Virus record (IMG/VR): IMGVR_UViG_3300020156_000023
Location: 36,411 to 100,410 of that record
Reading direction: 5' to 3' (one strand)
DNA length: 64,000 bases
Origin: a virus
Positions 43,451 to 51,048 of the stretch are shown one piece after another. The notes under the pieces are model-generated. The model did no database searches, was not told where the DNA came from, and saw only the letters and a program-made list of their open reading frames with translations. How positions within the stretch are numbered: position 1 is the first letter of the stretch; each line of letters starts with the position of its first letter. Made by a program: the position numbers and the translations under genes.

Positions 43451-44707
43451 ATGGAAGAAGTCACTATGACATCAGAAGTAGCAAGAGCACGTGAGGAAGG
43501 AAAGTACTCAGGAGCTCCTGAATTTGATGTGGACAGAGTTGCTAAAGAATTAGACGGAGTATTTCAGTCAGTATTAACTGGTAAAATAAGTACTTTAGAT
43601 AATGAAGCAAAGGTCCGTGTCTCAAAGTTTGAAGAAGAACTTGATGTAGCATTAAAAGTTTATGGAAAGGAAATTCAAACTATATTTCCTGAGATTAAGC
43701 AAAGATTGCTGGATGAGGTTATTAAAGGTAGAGCAGTTATAGTATTACCAGATAGTGCTGAAGTTGCTATATCACATATGGACCATCCAGAAATGGAAAA
43801 TGTTGTGAAATCATTGCATCTTCACAATAAGGCAATGCTTGTAGGCCCTGCAGGAACAGGTAAGACTACAATGATTGGTCATATTGCAGAAAGGAAAGGT
43901 TTACCCTTCTATAAATACTCTTGTTCAAGAGATTCTTCAGTACATGACCTATTAGGTTATAAGCAACCTGCTTCAGAGACATACTTAGAGACTTCATTTC
44001 TCAGATGTTATGAAGAAGGAGGTATATTCCTCGTAGATGAGTATGATGCTATGTCAGGAGATATGGCATTGTTCTTTAATGGCATTGCTGATAACTCTAA
44101 GTTCATATCTATACCACATAGAGATGATAAGCCTACTGCTCAAAAGCATAAGGATTTCTATCTTGTGATGTGTGGTAACACATGGGGTAAAGGTTCTACT
44201 GATTATTCAGGTAGGGACTTCCAGGATATGGCACTTATGGATAGGTTCAGGTTCTGCAGACACCATATTGGATACCATCATGCTCTTGAAAGAGAGTTAA
44301 TGCAGCACAATTATCCATTTGCTGTAGCATTAAGGGGAGCTCTTGAAAAAGTAGGAAGTTATTTATCTACACGTAATGTGGAAGATATATCCAGGCTTAT
44401 TCAATGTGATGTAGACCCTAAGTCTATAGTAGCTATGGTTACTCAGGATTTATCTGAACTAGATAAACCTGTTATATTAGAGGCTGTTAAGGACATAACT
44501 ATAAGGAAAGAGAAAATAACAGTTAAGTGTGAAAAGGGTGTAGAATATGTTCTTGATAAACTTATAGCTACTTATCCTTTGAATAATCCTGCCAAATTAG
44601 CAGAGCTTAAAGCAGGTAAACCAGTTCTATACTCTAACTATCTCGAAGCTATGTCTAAGATTAATGGACTATCTCCTTCAAGAGAAGGTATCCCAACTAA
44701 ACGTTAA
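43451..44707 (+). CDS. MoxR/CobS-like AAA+ ATPase
   Basis: A 130-residue helical N-terminus precedes the AAA+ core: Walker A GPAGTGKTT near residue 135, Walker B IFLVDEYDAM near residue 195, a sensor-1 Asn in VMCGNTWG, and an arginine-finger region MALMDRFRF. This is the MoxR/CobS clade, which normally works with a von Willebrand A partner to remodel or insert a cofactor in a target protein. Here the next gene (2 bp later) and the TROVE/vWA gene at 46843 are likely partners. The target is unknown. Confidence 0.85.
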   Translation: MEEVTMTSEVARAREEGKYSGAPEFDVDRVAKELDGVFQSVLTGKISTLDNEAKVRVSKFEEELDVALKVYGKEIQTIFPEIKQRLLDEVIKGRAVIVLPDSAEVAISHMDHPEMENVVKSLHLHNKAMLVGPAGTGKTTMIGHIAERKGLPFYKYSCSRDSSVHDLLGYKQPASETYLETSFLRCYEEGGIFLVDEYDAMSGDMALFFNGIADNSKFISIPHRDDKPTAQKHKDFYLVMCGNTWGKGSTDYSGRDFQDMALMDRFRFCRHHIGYHHALERELMQHNYPFAVALRGALEKVGSYLSTRNVEDISRLIQCDVDPKSIVAMVTQDLSELDKPVILEAVKDITIRKEKITVKCEKGVEYVLDKLIATYPLNNPAKLAELKAGKPVLYSNYLEAMSKINGLSPSREGIPTKR

Positions 44708-44709
44708 CA

Positions 44710-45543
44710 ATGGAAAAGCCAGAATTTACATATAAGCTTCTTCCTTCTGGTACACATTTGGTAAGATTTGATGAGCTTCGTGAGATATATAAGTATGATG
44801 ACCCTGATTTTAATCCTACTGGTATATCTATTAGAGAGAAAACCAAAGAGGAGTATTTAGAACGTAATAGTCAGTATCTCAAGGAAAGACATATCCTAAC
44901 TCCTAAGAAACTCAAAATCATTGATGATGCACGTAAGGATATGGAACTTGATAAAGAGTTCTTAGATTTGGTATACAAAGCTAAGTCTCATAAAAGAGCA
45001 TTTGCTATGAATAAGTTTGGAGGAAATCTCTCCATGCCACACTATTCAACAGGTGCTGAGAAGGTCTTTAAAAGAGGACAGCCTGGTGCCAAGAAGATGA
45101 CCCTTAATTTAGCTTTTCAGGTAGGTACATTTACAGGAGGTAATTATACTCAATCATTTGTGCGTATCTTAAAGACAGTACTTATGTGTCAGGCAATGAA
45201 TATACAATTAAATATTGATGTGTTTGACTCTGACGAAACAGGTATTGACAATCATGATTCTTATGTAATATGTAATGTTGCAAAGTCTCATGAAAAGTTA
45301 AATATGCGTAATATACTAGCCTCATCACATCAAGAATTCTTTAGTACTACTTTATTTAATGGATATTCTGCAGCAGGAATGCCAGGGTTTATCAGTGGTT
45401 ATCTTGACCAACATCAAATAGTACAGGATTTGGGAGAGTATTATGATGTCATAGGTGGTAATATGCTTGTCAATAAGTTTAATGATGAGCAACAAGAGTT
45501 AGTAAGTAAAATCCTTAAAATTGGCCTCTATGGAAATGGGTAA
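44710..45543 (+). CDS. Partner of the MoxR-like ATPase (CobT/vWA-like candidate), 277 aa
   Basis: The C-terminal two thirds (LNLAFQVGTFTGGNYTQS onward) alternate strands and helices as in von Willebrand A folds and contain VFDSDETG, but I do not see a proper DxSxS metal site. It follows the ATPase by 2 bp and overlaps the next gene by 14 nt. A degenerate vWA-type partner is the best inference from context; it could also be a different alpha/beta protein. Confidence 0.6.
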   Translation: MEKPEFTYKLLPSGTHLVRFDELREIYKYDDPDFNPTGISIREKTKEEYLERNSQYLKERHILTPKKLKIIDDARKDMELDKEFLDLVYKAKSHKRAFAMNKFGGNLSMPHYSTGAEKVFKRGQPGAKKMTLNLAFQVGTFTGGNYTQSFVRILKTVLMCQAMNIQLNIDVFDSDETGIDNHDSYVICNVAKSHEKLNMRNILASSHQEFFSTTLFNGYSAAGMPGFISGYLDQHQIVQDLGEYYDVIGGNMLVNKFNDEQQELVSKILKIGLYGNG

Positions 45544-45820
45544 ATTGGTTATTGATAAGAGTTACTTCAAACTCTCTGGACCACAAGATGATTCTGAATC
45601 TTCAGGAAGTGGAAGCTCTGGGATACCTCAGGAATATAATCTACATGTTCTTAAGGAATTACAGAAAGCTCTTACAGAAGCCAAAGGATATGAATATTAT
45701 GATTATCCTGAAGAAGAGGGAACTGTTGTTGAGAAACATGAAATAACACATGAGGTAAAACATAGTAACTCAGAGTCTTTTAAAGTAAGACAAAAGAATA
45801 GGTGGAGAAACCTGTTTTAA
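45530..45820 (+). CDS. Hypothetical acidic protein, 96 aa
   Basis: The ATG at 45530 (MEMGKLVIDKSYFKLSGPQD) overlaps the preceding gene by 14 nt. The protein has a Ser/Gly-rich stretch (SGSGSSG), a Tyr/Glu-rich middle and a basic C-terminus. It belongs to the AAA+ operon; no function visible. Confidence 0.55.
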   Translation: MEMGKLVIDKSYFKLSGPQDDSESSGSGSSGIPQEYNLHVLKELQKALTEAKGYEYYDYPEEEGTVVEKHEITHEVKHSNSESFKVRQKNRWRNLF

Positions 45821-45824
45821 CAAA

Positions 45825-46169
45825 ATGCAAAGAAAAAATAGCAAAGCATTCCGAGTGAACAATAGTAGCTCAAATGCACAGAAAGTACACAAAAAAGAAA
45901 ATCCTATGATAAAAGCCCTGCAGAAGGTTGCTATTATGGGAGGAACCATAACATATCTCTTTACCAGTACAACTAAAGTATGGAATGAGGATAAGAAAGA
46001 GTGGGAGCCTGTAACTACTGTAAAGTGGAGGCAACACTCTAATATTAATCCTTTAGTTTTCTATAAACTCGTGGATAACAGGAGTGTAAGAAGAACTTAC
46101 GAAGAAGTATTAGAGGTATTCCAGGATATCTCAGAGGACATGGGAGCATGTTATTTTGAGATAGGTTAA
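45825..46169 (+). CDS. Hypothetical protein, 114 aa
   Basis: A very basic 25-residue start (MQRKNSKAFRVNNSSSNAQK) is followed by a beta-rich domain (MGGTITYLFTSTTKVWNEDK) of WYL- or SH3-like composition, with no clear motif. It sits 4 bp from both neighbours in the AAA+ operon. The basic tail may bind RNA or DNA. Confidence 0.6.
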   Translation: MQRKNSKAFRVNNSSSNAQKVHKKENPMIKALQKVAIMGGTITYLFTSTTKVWNEDKKEWEPVTTVKWRQHSNINPLVFYKLVDNRSVRRTYEEVLEVFQDISEDMGACYFEIG

Positions 46170-46173
46170 TATT

Positions 46174-46809
46174 ATGTTTGCAGTCAAAGAAAGAAAGTAC
46201 AAGGAGTCCATAGTGGACTCCTTTTACACTGCAAATATAGATATGCCTGTAATAGCTACTATACTTGCTGGACCAAGATTTGATGAGTTAGCTACACTTG
46301 CTTACAATAGACTCAAACCCATAGAGATTAATTCTTATGAGATTGATGAGGCTGTATTTGAAAGACAGTGTTTCCAACTACAAAACCTGGTATCTCCTGA
46401 GGTTGCTGAAATATCAACACTATATTTACAGGATGTTAATAAATGCTTCGTATCCAATTTTATGGATATTGACTTAATGGGAACAATATTAACCCAGGGT
46501 AACACAATAAGACAGCTATTAGAACAGCAATCTGAATTATTGGGTACAAAAGTATTTATTGGTACATTCTCTGTAAGAAACTCTGGTGGATTAGAGTCAA
46601 CACTTAATTATATACAAAATGTAATTGGTTTAACTCTTAAATCCAGGGTATATATAGATAAAACTCAGAGAGAGAAGGAGCATTTAGGTAGGGCAGAGTA
46701 TAAACACAAGTTTAAAACTTCCACAAGAGGAAGGATTAAGGATTTTATTGTGTATTCTTACTCTGATAAGGAAGGGCCTATGGTAACATTTCGTATTGTG
46801 TATACATAA
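46174..46809 (+). CDS. Hypothetical protein, 211 aa
   Basis: The protein (MFAVKERKYKESIVDSFYTA) is mixed alpha/beta with a C-terminal basic strand-rich part. No family recognised. It lies in the operon between the AAA+ ATPase and the TROVE protein and may belong to the same complex. Confidence 0.6.
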   Translation: MFAVKERKYKESIVDSFYTANIDMPVIATILAGPRFDELATLAYNRLKPIEINSYEIDEAVFERQCFQLQNLVSPEVAEISTLYLQDVNKCFVSNFMDIDLMGTILTQGNTIRQLLEQQSELLGTKVFIGTFSVRNSGGLESTLNYIQNVIGLTLKSRVYIDKTQREKEHLGRAEYKHKFKTSTRGRIKDFIVYSYSDKEGPMVTFRIVYT

Positions 46810-46842
46810 TACAAATTGTCAAATTAAAATTGAACTGAAAAG

Positions 46843-48534
46843 ATGTCAAAATCAAATTCAACATTAGCTGGTAAATTAGGTTCTATACAACCTAAAGAAG
46901 GTTTAGTAGCTGCTAATAATGTACCTACCCCAGACACTAAGAACATACAAGGGTATGATGCATATAAGCAAGATAAGTGGTTAAGATTGTTAACAATGCT
47001 TAATGTACTTAAACTACAACCACAATATTACAGAAGTGAGAGGACAGCACTACAAGAGTTACAAACTCTTATCAAAGAATGTGCTACTGAAGATGCATAC
47101 TTCACATGTCAGTGTATAGTATGGTCAAGATGTTTAGGGGAAGGTATGAGAACTATTTCTCATGCTGCTTCTGTATTTGTAGCACCATACATTTCAGGAC
47201 AAGAGTTCTCTAAGAGGTTCTATGGACCATGGAACAAGAAAGAGAAAAAAGGTGGTGTGATTTATAGGCCAGATGATATGAATGAGATATTACAAGGTTT
47301 TGTAGCTCTAAATGGAGAATACAAAACTACAACTGTAACAAATCATACTACTGGTGTTTCAGACACTCAGGTAGATATCTCAGGTACAAAGTTAACTAAT
47401 GCTATGAAGAAAGGATTTAAAGCAGCCATTGAGAGTCTTGACTCTTATTCATTGCTTAAGTATAAGTCCTCTCTGATAGATGTTATAAACCTTGTACATC
47501 CTAAATCATCAGACTCTCAGGCTACAGTAGAGGTGGATGGAGAAACTGTCTATACTATTGATGCTATAATGAGAGGAATGAATGTTTCTGCTAATACTTG
47601 GGAAGTAAACCAAGGAGAGGCAGGTCAAATTGTTTCTAAAGCTGTCAAGGAAGGTAAAATCACTGAAGAGGAAGCTAAAGAGGTATTAACTCAAGCTAAA
47701 GCAGATAATTGGGAAGAGATGCTTAATGAAGGTAAATTACCTATATTAGCAACTCTTAGGAACTTAAGGAACATCCTTAAAACTAATCCTAAAAGTGAAA
47801 CAATTAAGAAATTGTGTGAACTTGTATCTAATCCTACCTTGTTAAGACAAGGTAAGATAATGCCATATCAGATTGATATGGCTAATGAGATTATGCTTAC
47901 TGAGTTTAGTGGCTCTACTGCAAGGACTGTATCTAAAGCTTTAGCTGAAGGTTATGAACTTGCTGTGCCTAATTTAGCAGAGTTATTACCAGGTAATAAT
48001 GTAGTGTTCTTAGATATGTCAAACTCTATGACTTGGCATAAAGTTAGGGTTAATGGTAAAGAAGGCTCTACTACTCCTGCAGATAAAGCATGTCTTATTG
48101 CTGCAACTATAGCTAAGGCTACTGGAGCTGATATTATGATATTTGGTACAAGTGCTAAGTATGTACAATATAACCCTAATACGGATGTATTTACATTAGC
48201 TAAGCAATTGAATAATGCCAATATGGGTGGTACTGATTTATCTACAGCGTGGAAATTAGCTAAATCATCAGGTAGGAAATATGATAGAGTATTTATCTTA
48301 TCTGATAATGAGGTTAACACAGGAAATACCTATAATGCTTATAGGGACTATATGAGTAATATGGGTAATCCGTATGTATATTCAGTAGACTTAGCAGGAT
48401 ATGGTACTAATGCTATTGCTGGGGATAAAGTAAGGTATTATTATGGGTATGGATTTGCTATGTTTGATGATATAGCAACTTCAGAGTTCAATCCAACTCA
48501 TCACATTGACAAAGTAAAACAAGTAATAATTTAA
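46843..48534 (+). CDS. TROVE-domain (Ro60/Rsr-like) RNA-binding protein with vWA domain
   Basis: The N-terminal 330 residues are HEAT-like helical repeats of the TROVE type (RTALQELQTLIKECATEDAY, LRNLRNILKTNPKSETIKKL). The C-terminal part is a von Willebrand A domain with an intact metal site: DMSNS near residue 391, the Thr in MGGTDLS, and LSDNE. Ro60 proteins bind misfolded RNAs and Y RNAs, and bacterial Rsr works with tRNA-like YrlA RNAs and PNPase. It is the last large gene before the tmRNA/tRNA cluster, so a role in RNA quality control or with the nearby structured RNAs is plausible. Confidence 0.88.
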   Translation: MSKSNSTLAGKLGSIQPKEGLVAANNVPTPDTKNIQGYDAYKQDKWLRLLTMLNVLKLQPQYYRSERTALQELQTLIKECATEDAYFTCQCIVWSRCLGEGMRTISHAASVFVAPYISGQEFSKRFYGPWNKKEKKGGVIYRPDDMNEILQGFVALNGEYKTTTVTNHTTGVSDTQVDISGTKLTNAMKKGFKAAIESLDSYSLLKYKSSLIDVINLVHPKSSDSQATVEVDGETVYTIDAIMRGMNVSANTWEVNQGEAGQIVSKAVKEGKITEEEAKEVLTQAKADNWEEMLNEGKLPILATLRNLRNILKTNPKSETIKKLCELVSNPTLLRQGKIMPYQIDMANEIMLTEFSGSTARTVSKALAEGYELAVPNLAELLPGNNVVFLDMSNSMTWHKVRVNGKEGSTTPADKACLIAATIAKATGADIMIFGTSAKYVQYNPNTDVFTLAKQLNNANMGGTDLSTAWKLAKSSGRKYDRVFILSDNEVNTGNTYNAYRDYMSNMGNPYVYSVDLAGYGTNAIAGDKVRYYYGYGFAMFDDIATSEFNPTHHIDKVKQVII

Positions 48535-48546
48535 AAAAGTAGTCTT

Positions 48547-48960
48547 ATGTTTGTAGAATATAATGGCAAGACATATGCATTTAGATTTATGCATATCACA
48601 AAGGATGAGGCAGAATTCTCTCCTGAAGGTTTAATGATAATACCGAGGCAAACAGTTTGTTTGGTACAAGTTAAGGAGGGAGAGGATTGGAAAGACCTCA
48701 CAGTACAGACTCAGGAGGGTGATGTAATATCAGAACATGTTGTTGTTGGTATTGCAAGAGTACATCCTAATGACAAAAACTTTGTCAAAGAAATAGGTAG
48801 GCAAATCTCTTTAGGTAATGCTCTTAAGAAGTTTGTACCTAAGGAAGATAGAATTATGTTCTGGGAGACTTATAGGAACTGGAAAACATCCAAACCAAGG
48901 ATGTTATTATCTACCAATATGTCAGCAATAGAGACTTTACTTAAAGAATCTAAATCATGA
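48547..48960 (+). CDS. Hypothetical protein, 137 aa
   Basis: A beta-rich first half (MFVEYNGKTYAFRFMHITKD) and helical second half with aromatic and charged residues. It follows the TROVE gene by 12 bp and overlaps the next start by 4 nt. No motif recognised; it may be a partner of the TROVE protein. Confidence 0.6.
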   Translation: MFVEYNGKTYAFRFMHITKDEAEFSPEGLMIIPRQTVCLVQVKEGEDWKDLTVQTQEGDVISEHVVVGIARVHPNDKNFVKEIGRQISLGNALKKFVPKEDRIMFWETYRNWKTSKPRMLLSTNMSAIETLLKESKS

Positions 48961-49286
48961 GAATATTAGGAACTATATTTTGTATACTGCTGTTCATTGC
49001 AGCAGTATACTATAGTCTCGTAGGTACAGCAGGTAATGTTGAAACCTTAAAAGAGAGAGCACCTAAAGAGATGCCTGCCAGAGGTTGGGAAATTCTTAGA
49101 TATGAGGGTTTCCAGTATGGTAGTTATAATACACATGGTGGTTCTGTATGGTATCATGTTAGGGAAATAGAAAACCCTAATGTTCAATATAGGGTAAAAA
49201 TATCCTTATGGAATGATGAGCTGCAATATTACTATGGACAACCTGAGAAACTTATCAGGCATGAGGTAGAATATAAGAGTAAATAA
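48957..49286 (+). CDS. Exported or membrane-anchored protein, 109 aa
   Basis: The N-terminus (MRILGTIFCILLFIAAVYYS) is a signal anchor; the rest is a small extracytoplasmic domain rich in Tyr, Gly and Glu. It overlaps the preceding stop by 4 nt. It ends the early unit before the terminator at 49298-49334. Confidence 0.65.
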   Translation: MRILGTIFCILLFIAAVYYSLVGTAGNVETLKERAPKEMPARGWEILRYEGFQYGSYNTHGGSVWYHVREIENPNVQYRVKISLWNDELQYYYGQPEKLIRHEVEYKSK

Positions 49287-49297
49287 AAAACTTTAAA

Positions 49298-49334
49298 ATA
49301 TTTAACCTGGCTCTTGCTGGGTTAAATATTTTTC
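49298..49334 (+). terminator. Intrinsic terminator overlapping the next promoter
   Basis: A perfect 10-bp stem ATATTTAACC/GGTTAAATAT with a 12-nt loop and TTTTTC follows the 109-residue gene by 11 bp. Its loop carries the TTG of the downstream promoter, so termination and initiation share the same bases. Confidence 0.85.
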
Positions 49335-49344
49335 TTTAACTTTG
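49314..49344 (+). promoter_or_regulatory. Bacteroidota-type promoter for the tmRNA/tRNA region
   Basis: TTGC (49314) and TAACTTTG (49337-49344) are 19 nt apart, a near-consensus match. It would transcribe the 101-residue gene, the tmRNA and the tRNA array. Confidence 0.75.
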
Positions 49345-49359
49345 CACAGGTTCTTTGAC

Positions 49360-49665
49360 ATGAAAACAATTATAATAGATACATCTTACTTTGTAAAGGT
49401 AAGACCATATGACCCCGTGTATCAATTAGCCTTATTTAAGTTAGTACAACGTAATAATAATGGGTTATGGCCAAGTGAGTTAATATGGACTACTGCCTAT
49501 GGAGCTAAGTACAGACTTAAGGAAATGAGTGATAGTCATGTAATTAATGCTCGTAGAAGATTGGAAGACCCTGTACAAGAGTTTCCAAAATATTGGGGTG
49601 GTGTAAGTAAAGAAAACTGGTTAATAGCTTTTACAGCAGAACTTATAAAAAGAAAACTAATATAA
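49360..49665 (+). CDS. Hypothetical protein, 101 aa, abutting the tmRNA
   Basis: I use the ATG at 49360 (MKTIIIDTSYFVKVRPYDPV), 16 nt after the -7 box. The protein is basic in its centre with a helical C-terminus (AFTAELIKRKLI). The N-terminal IIIDTSYF pattern recalls the first strand and Asp of PIN-type RNases, but the other acidic residues are not seen. The stop codon ends exactly 1 nt before the tmRNA, so the RNA must be cut out of a joint transcript. Confidence 0.65.
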   Translation: MKTIIIDTSYFVKVRPYDPVYQLALFKLVQRNNNGLWPSELIWTTAYGAKYRLKEMSDSHVINARRRLEDPVQEFPKYWGGVSKENWLIAFTAELIKRKLI

Positions 49666-50041
49666 GGGGGTGACTGGTTTTGACAGCTAAGAGTAGGTAA
49701 TAATATTCAGCAGTCAGTGATGACTTAAAACATTGAAGGTGAAATAATTAAATGGCAACATTGATAATACACAAGTAGAAGCTAACATGACTGTAGTACA
49801 CAACATATTAAATGGTGGTTCGTATGAAGGTCAACTCAAAGGAGAAGATGATTTAGTTACATCTAAAGGAACTTTTGTTAAAACAAATATGTTAGTAGCT
49901 GCCTAAGCTATAAATAGAAGAACACAACACATAGGGATTATGGATTACTAATGTTCCTCTCAATACATTAGAACAATAAGCTGTATACAATATTATTAGT
50001 TGAAAATAGTTTGGACAGGAGTTCGACTCTCCTCACCTCCA
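49666..50041 (+). tRNA. ssrA: Transfer-messenger RNA (tmRNA), phage-encoded
   Basis: The 5' end GGGGGTGACTGGTTTTGACA and the 3' end with T-arm AGGAG-TTCGACT-CTCCT followed by CACCTCC and A fold into a tRNA-like domain with a perfect 7-bp acceptor stem, including the G3-U70 pair that specifies alanine. The terminal CCA is not encoded. Inside, after TAGTA at 49794-49798, an open frame of 35 codons (49799-49903) ends in ...NMLVAA and TAA (49904-49906). The tag is unusually long; the resume codon is inferred. tmRNA rescues stalled ribosomes with SmpB and tags the product for proteolysis. Confidence 0.9.
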
Positions 50042-50046
50042 CAAAT

Positions 50047-50121
50047 AGTACCTCAGCATATTTGGTGTATGACGCTACCCTGTCACGGTAGAGATTGCGG
50101 GTTCGAATCCCGTAGGTACTG
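50047..50121 (+). tRNA. tRNA-Asp (GUC)
   Basis: Perfect acceptor AGTACCT/AGGTACT; anticodon loop CTGTCAC on stem CTACC/GGTAG; T-arm GCGGG-TTCGAAT-CCCGT; discriminator G. It starts 5 nt after the tmRNA. CCA is not encoded. Confidence 0.93.
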
Positions 50122-50122
50122 C

Positions 50123-50209
50123 TAAAGAGTAGTAACACATAAGATACTTCGAAATCAAATTTTTACTTTGGCAATTCAAAAAACAATCTTATGTAATTTT
50201 CTCTCTTTA
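50123..50209 (+). ncRNA. Copy of the RNA element that flanks the permuted tRNAs, here without a tRNA
   Basis: Outer helix TAAAGAG/CTCTTTA (50123-50129 with 50203-50209), internal loop TAGTAAC opposite AATTTTCT, inner helix ACATAAGA/TCTTATGT (50137-50144 with 50187-50194), then TACTTCGAAAT on the inside and an A-rich end. This is the same order of parts as at 51278-51420 and 54181-54335. The enclosed 35 nt do not form a tRNA. It may be an empty or decayed copy. Confidence 0.65.
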
Positions 50210-50217
50210 TTTTTAAT

Positions 50218-50289
50218 GCTGGATTAACTCAACGGTAGAGTACTTCACTTGTAATGAAGAGGTTATAAGTTCGAATCTTATATTCAGCT
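50218..50289 (+). tRNA. tRNA-Thr (UGU)
   Basis: Acceptor GCTGGAT/ATTCAGC (one G-T), anticodon loop CTTGTAA on CTTCA/TGAAG, T-arm ATAAG-TTCGAAT-CTTAT, discriminator T. Confidence 0.93.
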
Positions 50290-50310
50290 CAAACTTTTAA
50301 ATATATAATT

Positions 50311-50403
50311 ATGGAAGGTTTTATTGTAATACTTGCTGTTTTACTTTTTATAGGATTTGCTTTAACATTTAATGATGATGATTCAGGACCTCATATGACT
50401 TAA
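50311..50403 (+). CDS. Small membrane protein between tRNAs, 30 aa
   Basis: The frame MEGFIVILAVLLFIGFALTF is one hydrophobic helix followed by an acidic tail (NDDDSGPHMT). It lies in the spacer between tRNA-Thr and tRNA-Arg. Small single-helix proteins of this kind are common in phage tRNA arrays; real expression is not proven. Confidence 0.45.
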   Translation: MEGFIVILAVLLFIGFALTFNDDDSGPHMT

Positions 50404-50411
50404 AATTAAAA

Positions 50412-50484
50412 GCCCTTGTAGCTTAAATGGAAAAGCCACACCCTTCTAAGGTGTTGAGTACAAGTTCGAATCTTGTCAGGGGTT
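50412..50484 (+). tRNA. tRNA-Arg (UCU)
   Basis: Acceptor GCCCTTG/CAGGGGT, anticodon loop CTTCTAA on ACACC/GGTGT, T-arm ACAAG-TTCGAAT-CTTGT, discriminator T. It reads AGA/AGG codons, which are common in this A/T-rich genome. Confidence 0.9.
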
Positions 50485-50489
50485 CACAT

Positions 50490-50697
50490 AGAGTGGTTAG
50501 GAATAGGTTACTTCGTAAACAATATAAAGGCAGAGTCTTAGGACTCAGAGACTATATAAGTTTCAATTAACTACGTGTAGTAACACGTTGCGAAATGAGG
50601 TTAACTTATGGGTTACTTCAACTATAAGGGAAGTTATACTCCCTAAGAGTATAATGGTATGGCATTATCTATACAACCCTATTCCTTCATTCCCTCT
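50490..50697 (+). ncRNA. Structured RNA in the tRNA array, possible diverged copy of the TACTTCG element
   Basis: The 219 nt between tRNA-Arg and tRNA-Asn hold no gene. AGGAATAGGT (50500-50509) pairs with ACCCTATTCCT (one bulge, 50677-50687), and TACTTCGTAAAC follows the 5' strand exactly as in the permuted-tRNA element; AGAG/CTCT could form the outer helix. Inside are hairpins GAGTC-TTAG-GACTC, ACGTGT-AGTA-ACACGT and TTATACTC-CCTAA-GAGTATAA. No T-arm is present, so the insert is not a tRNA. Confidence 0.5.
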
Positions 50698-50703
50698 TAA
50701 AAT

Positions 50704-50779
50704 TGGTGTGTAGCATAGCCTGGCCTAATGCAGTAGACTGTTAATCTACCTATCGTAAGTTCGAATCTTACCACACCAG
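50704..50779 (+). tRNA. tRNA-Asn (GUU)
   Basis: Perfect acceptor TGGTGTG/CACACCA, anticodon loop CTGTTAA on GTAGA/TCTAC, T-arm GTAAG-TTCGAAT-CTTAC, discriminator G. Confidence 0.93.
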
Positions 50780-50785
50780 CAATTA

Positions 50786-50857
50786 GTCCTATTAGCTCAG
50801 GGGTAGAGCAGGAAGCTCATAACTTTCAGGCCATTGGTTCAAATCCAGTATAGGACA
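50786..50857 (+). tRNA. tRNA-Met (CAU), elongator type
   Basis: Perfect acceptor GTCCTAT/ATAGGAC, anticodon loop CTCATAA on GGAAG/CTTTC, T-arm ATTGG-TTCAAAT-CCAGT, discriminator A. The paired first base argues against an initiator tRNA. A lysidine-modified Ile tRNA is an alternative. Confidence 0.88.
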
Positions 50858-50863
50858 CAATTT

Positions 50864-50937
50864 GCGTGCAGTAGCTCAATTGGTAGAGTAGTAGTCTCCA
50901 AAACTATTGGTTGTAGGTTCGAGTCCTACCTCACGTG
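50864..50937 (+). tRNA. tRNA-Trp (CCA) with a bulged acceptor stem
   Basis: Anticodon loop CTCCAAA on AGTAGT/ACTATT, T-arm GTAGG-TTCGAGT-CCTAC. The acceptor GCGTG(C)AG pairs with CTCACGT only if one C is bulged, so there are ten instead of nine bases before the D-stem. Otherwise normal; discriminator G. Confidence 0.75.
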
Positions 50938-51048
50938 CTAATATCTGTTATTTTACCGATAATTCAATTTATCGTATAAATGACCGATAAACTAGTAGAT
51001 TAAGTTATTCTGTGGCTCTACAAGATGTGCACATCTACACGGAAGCAT

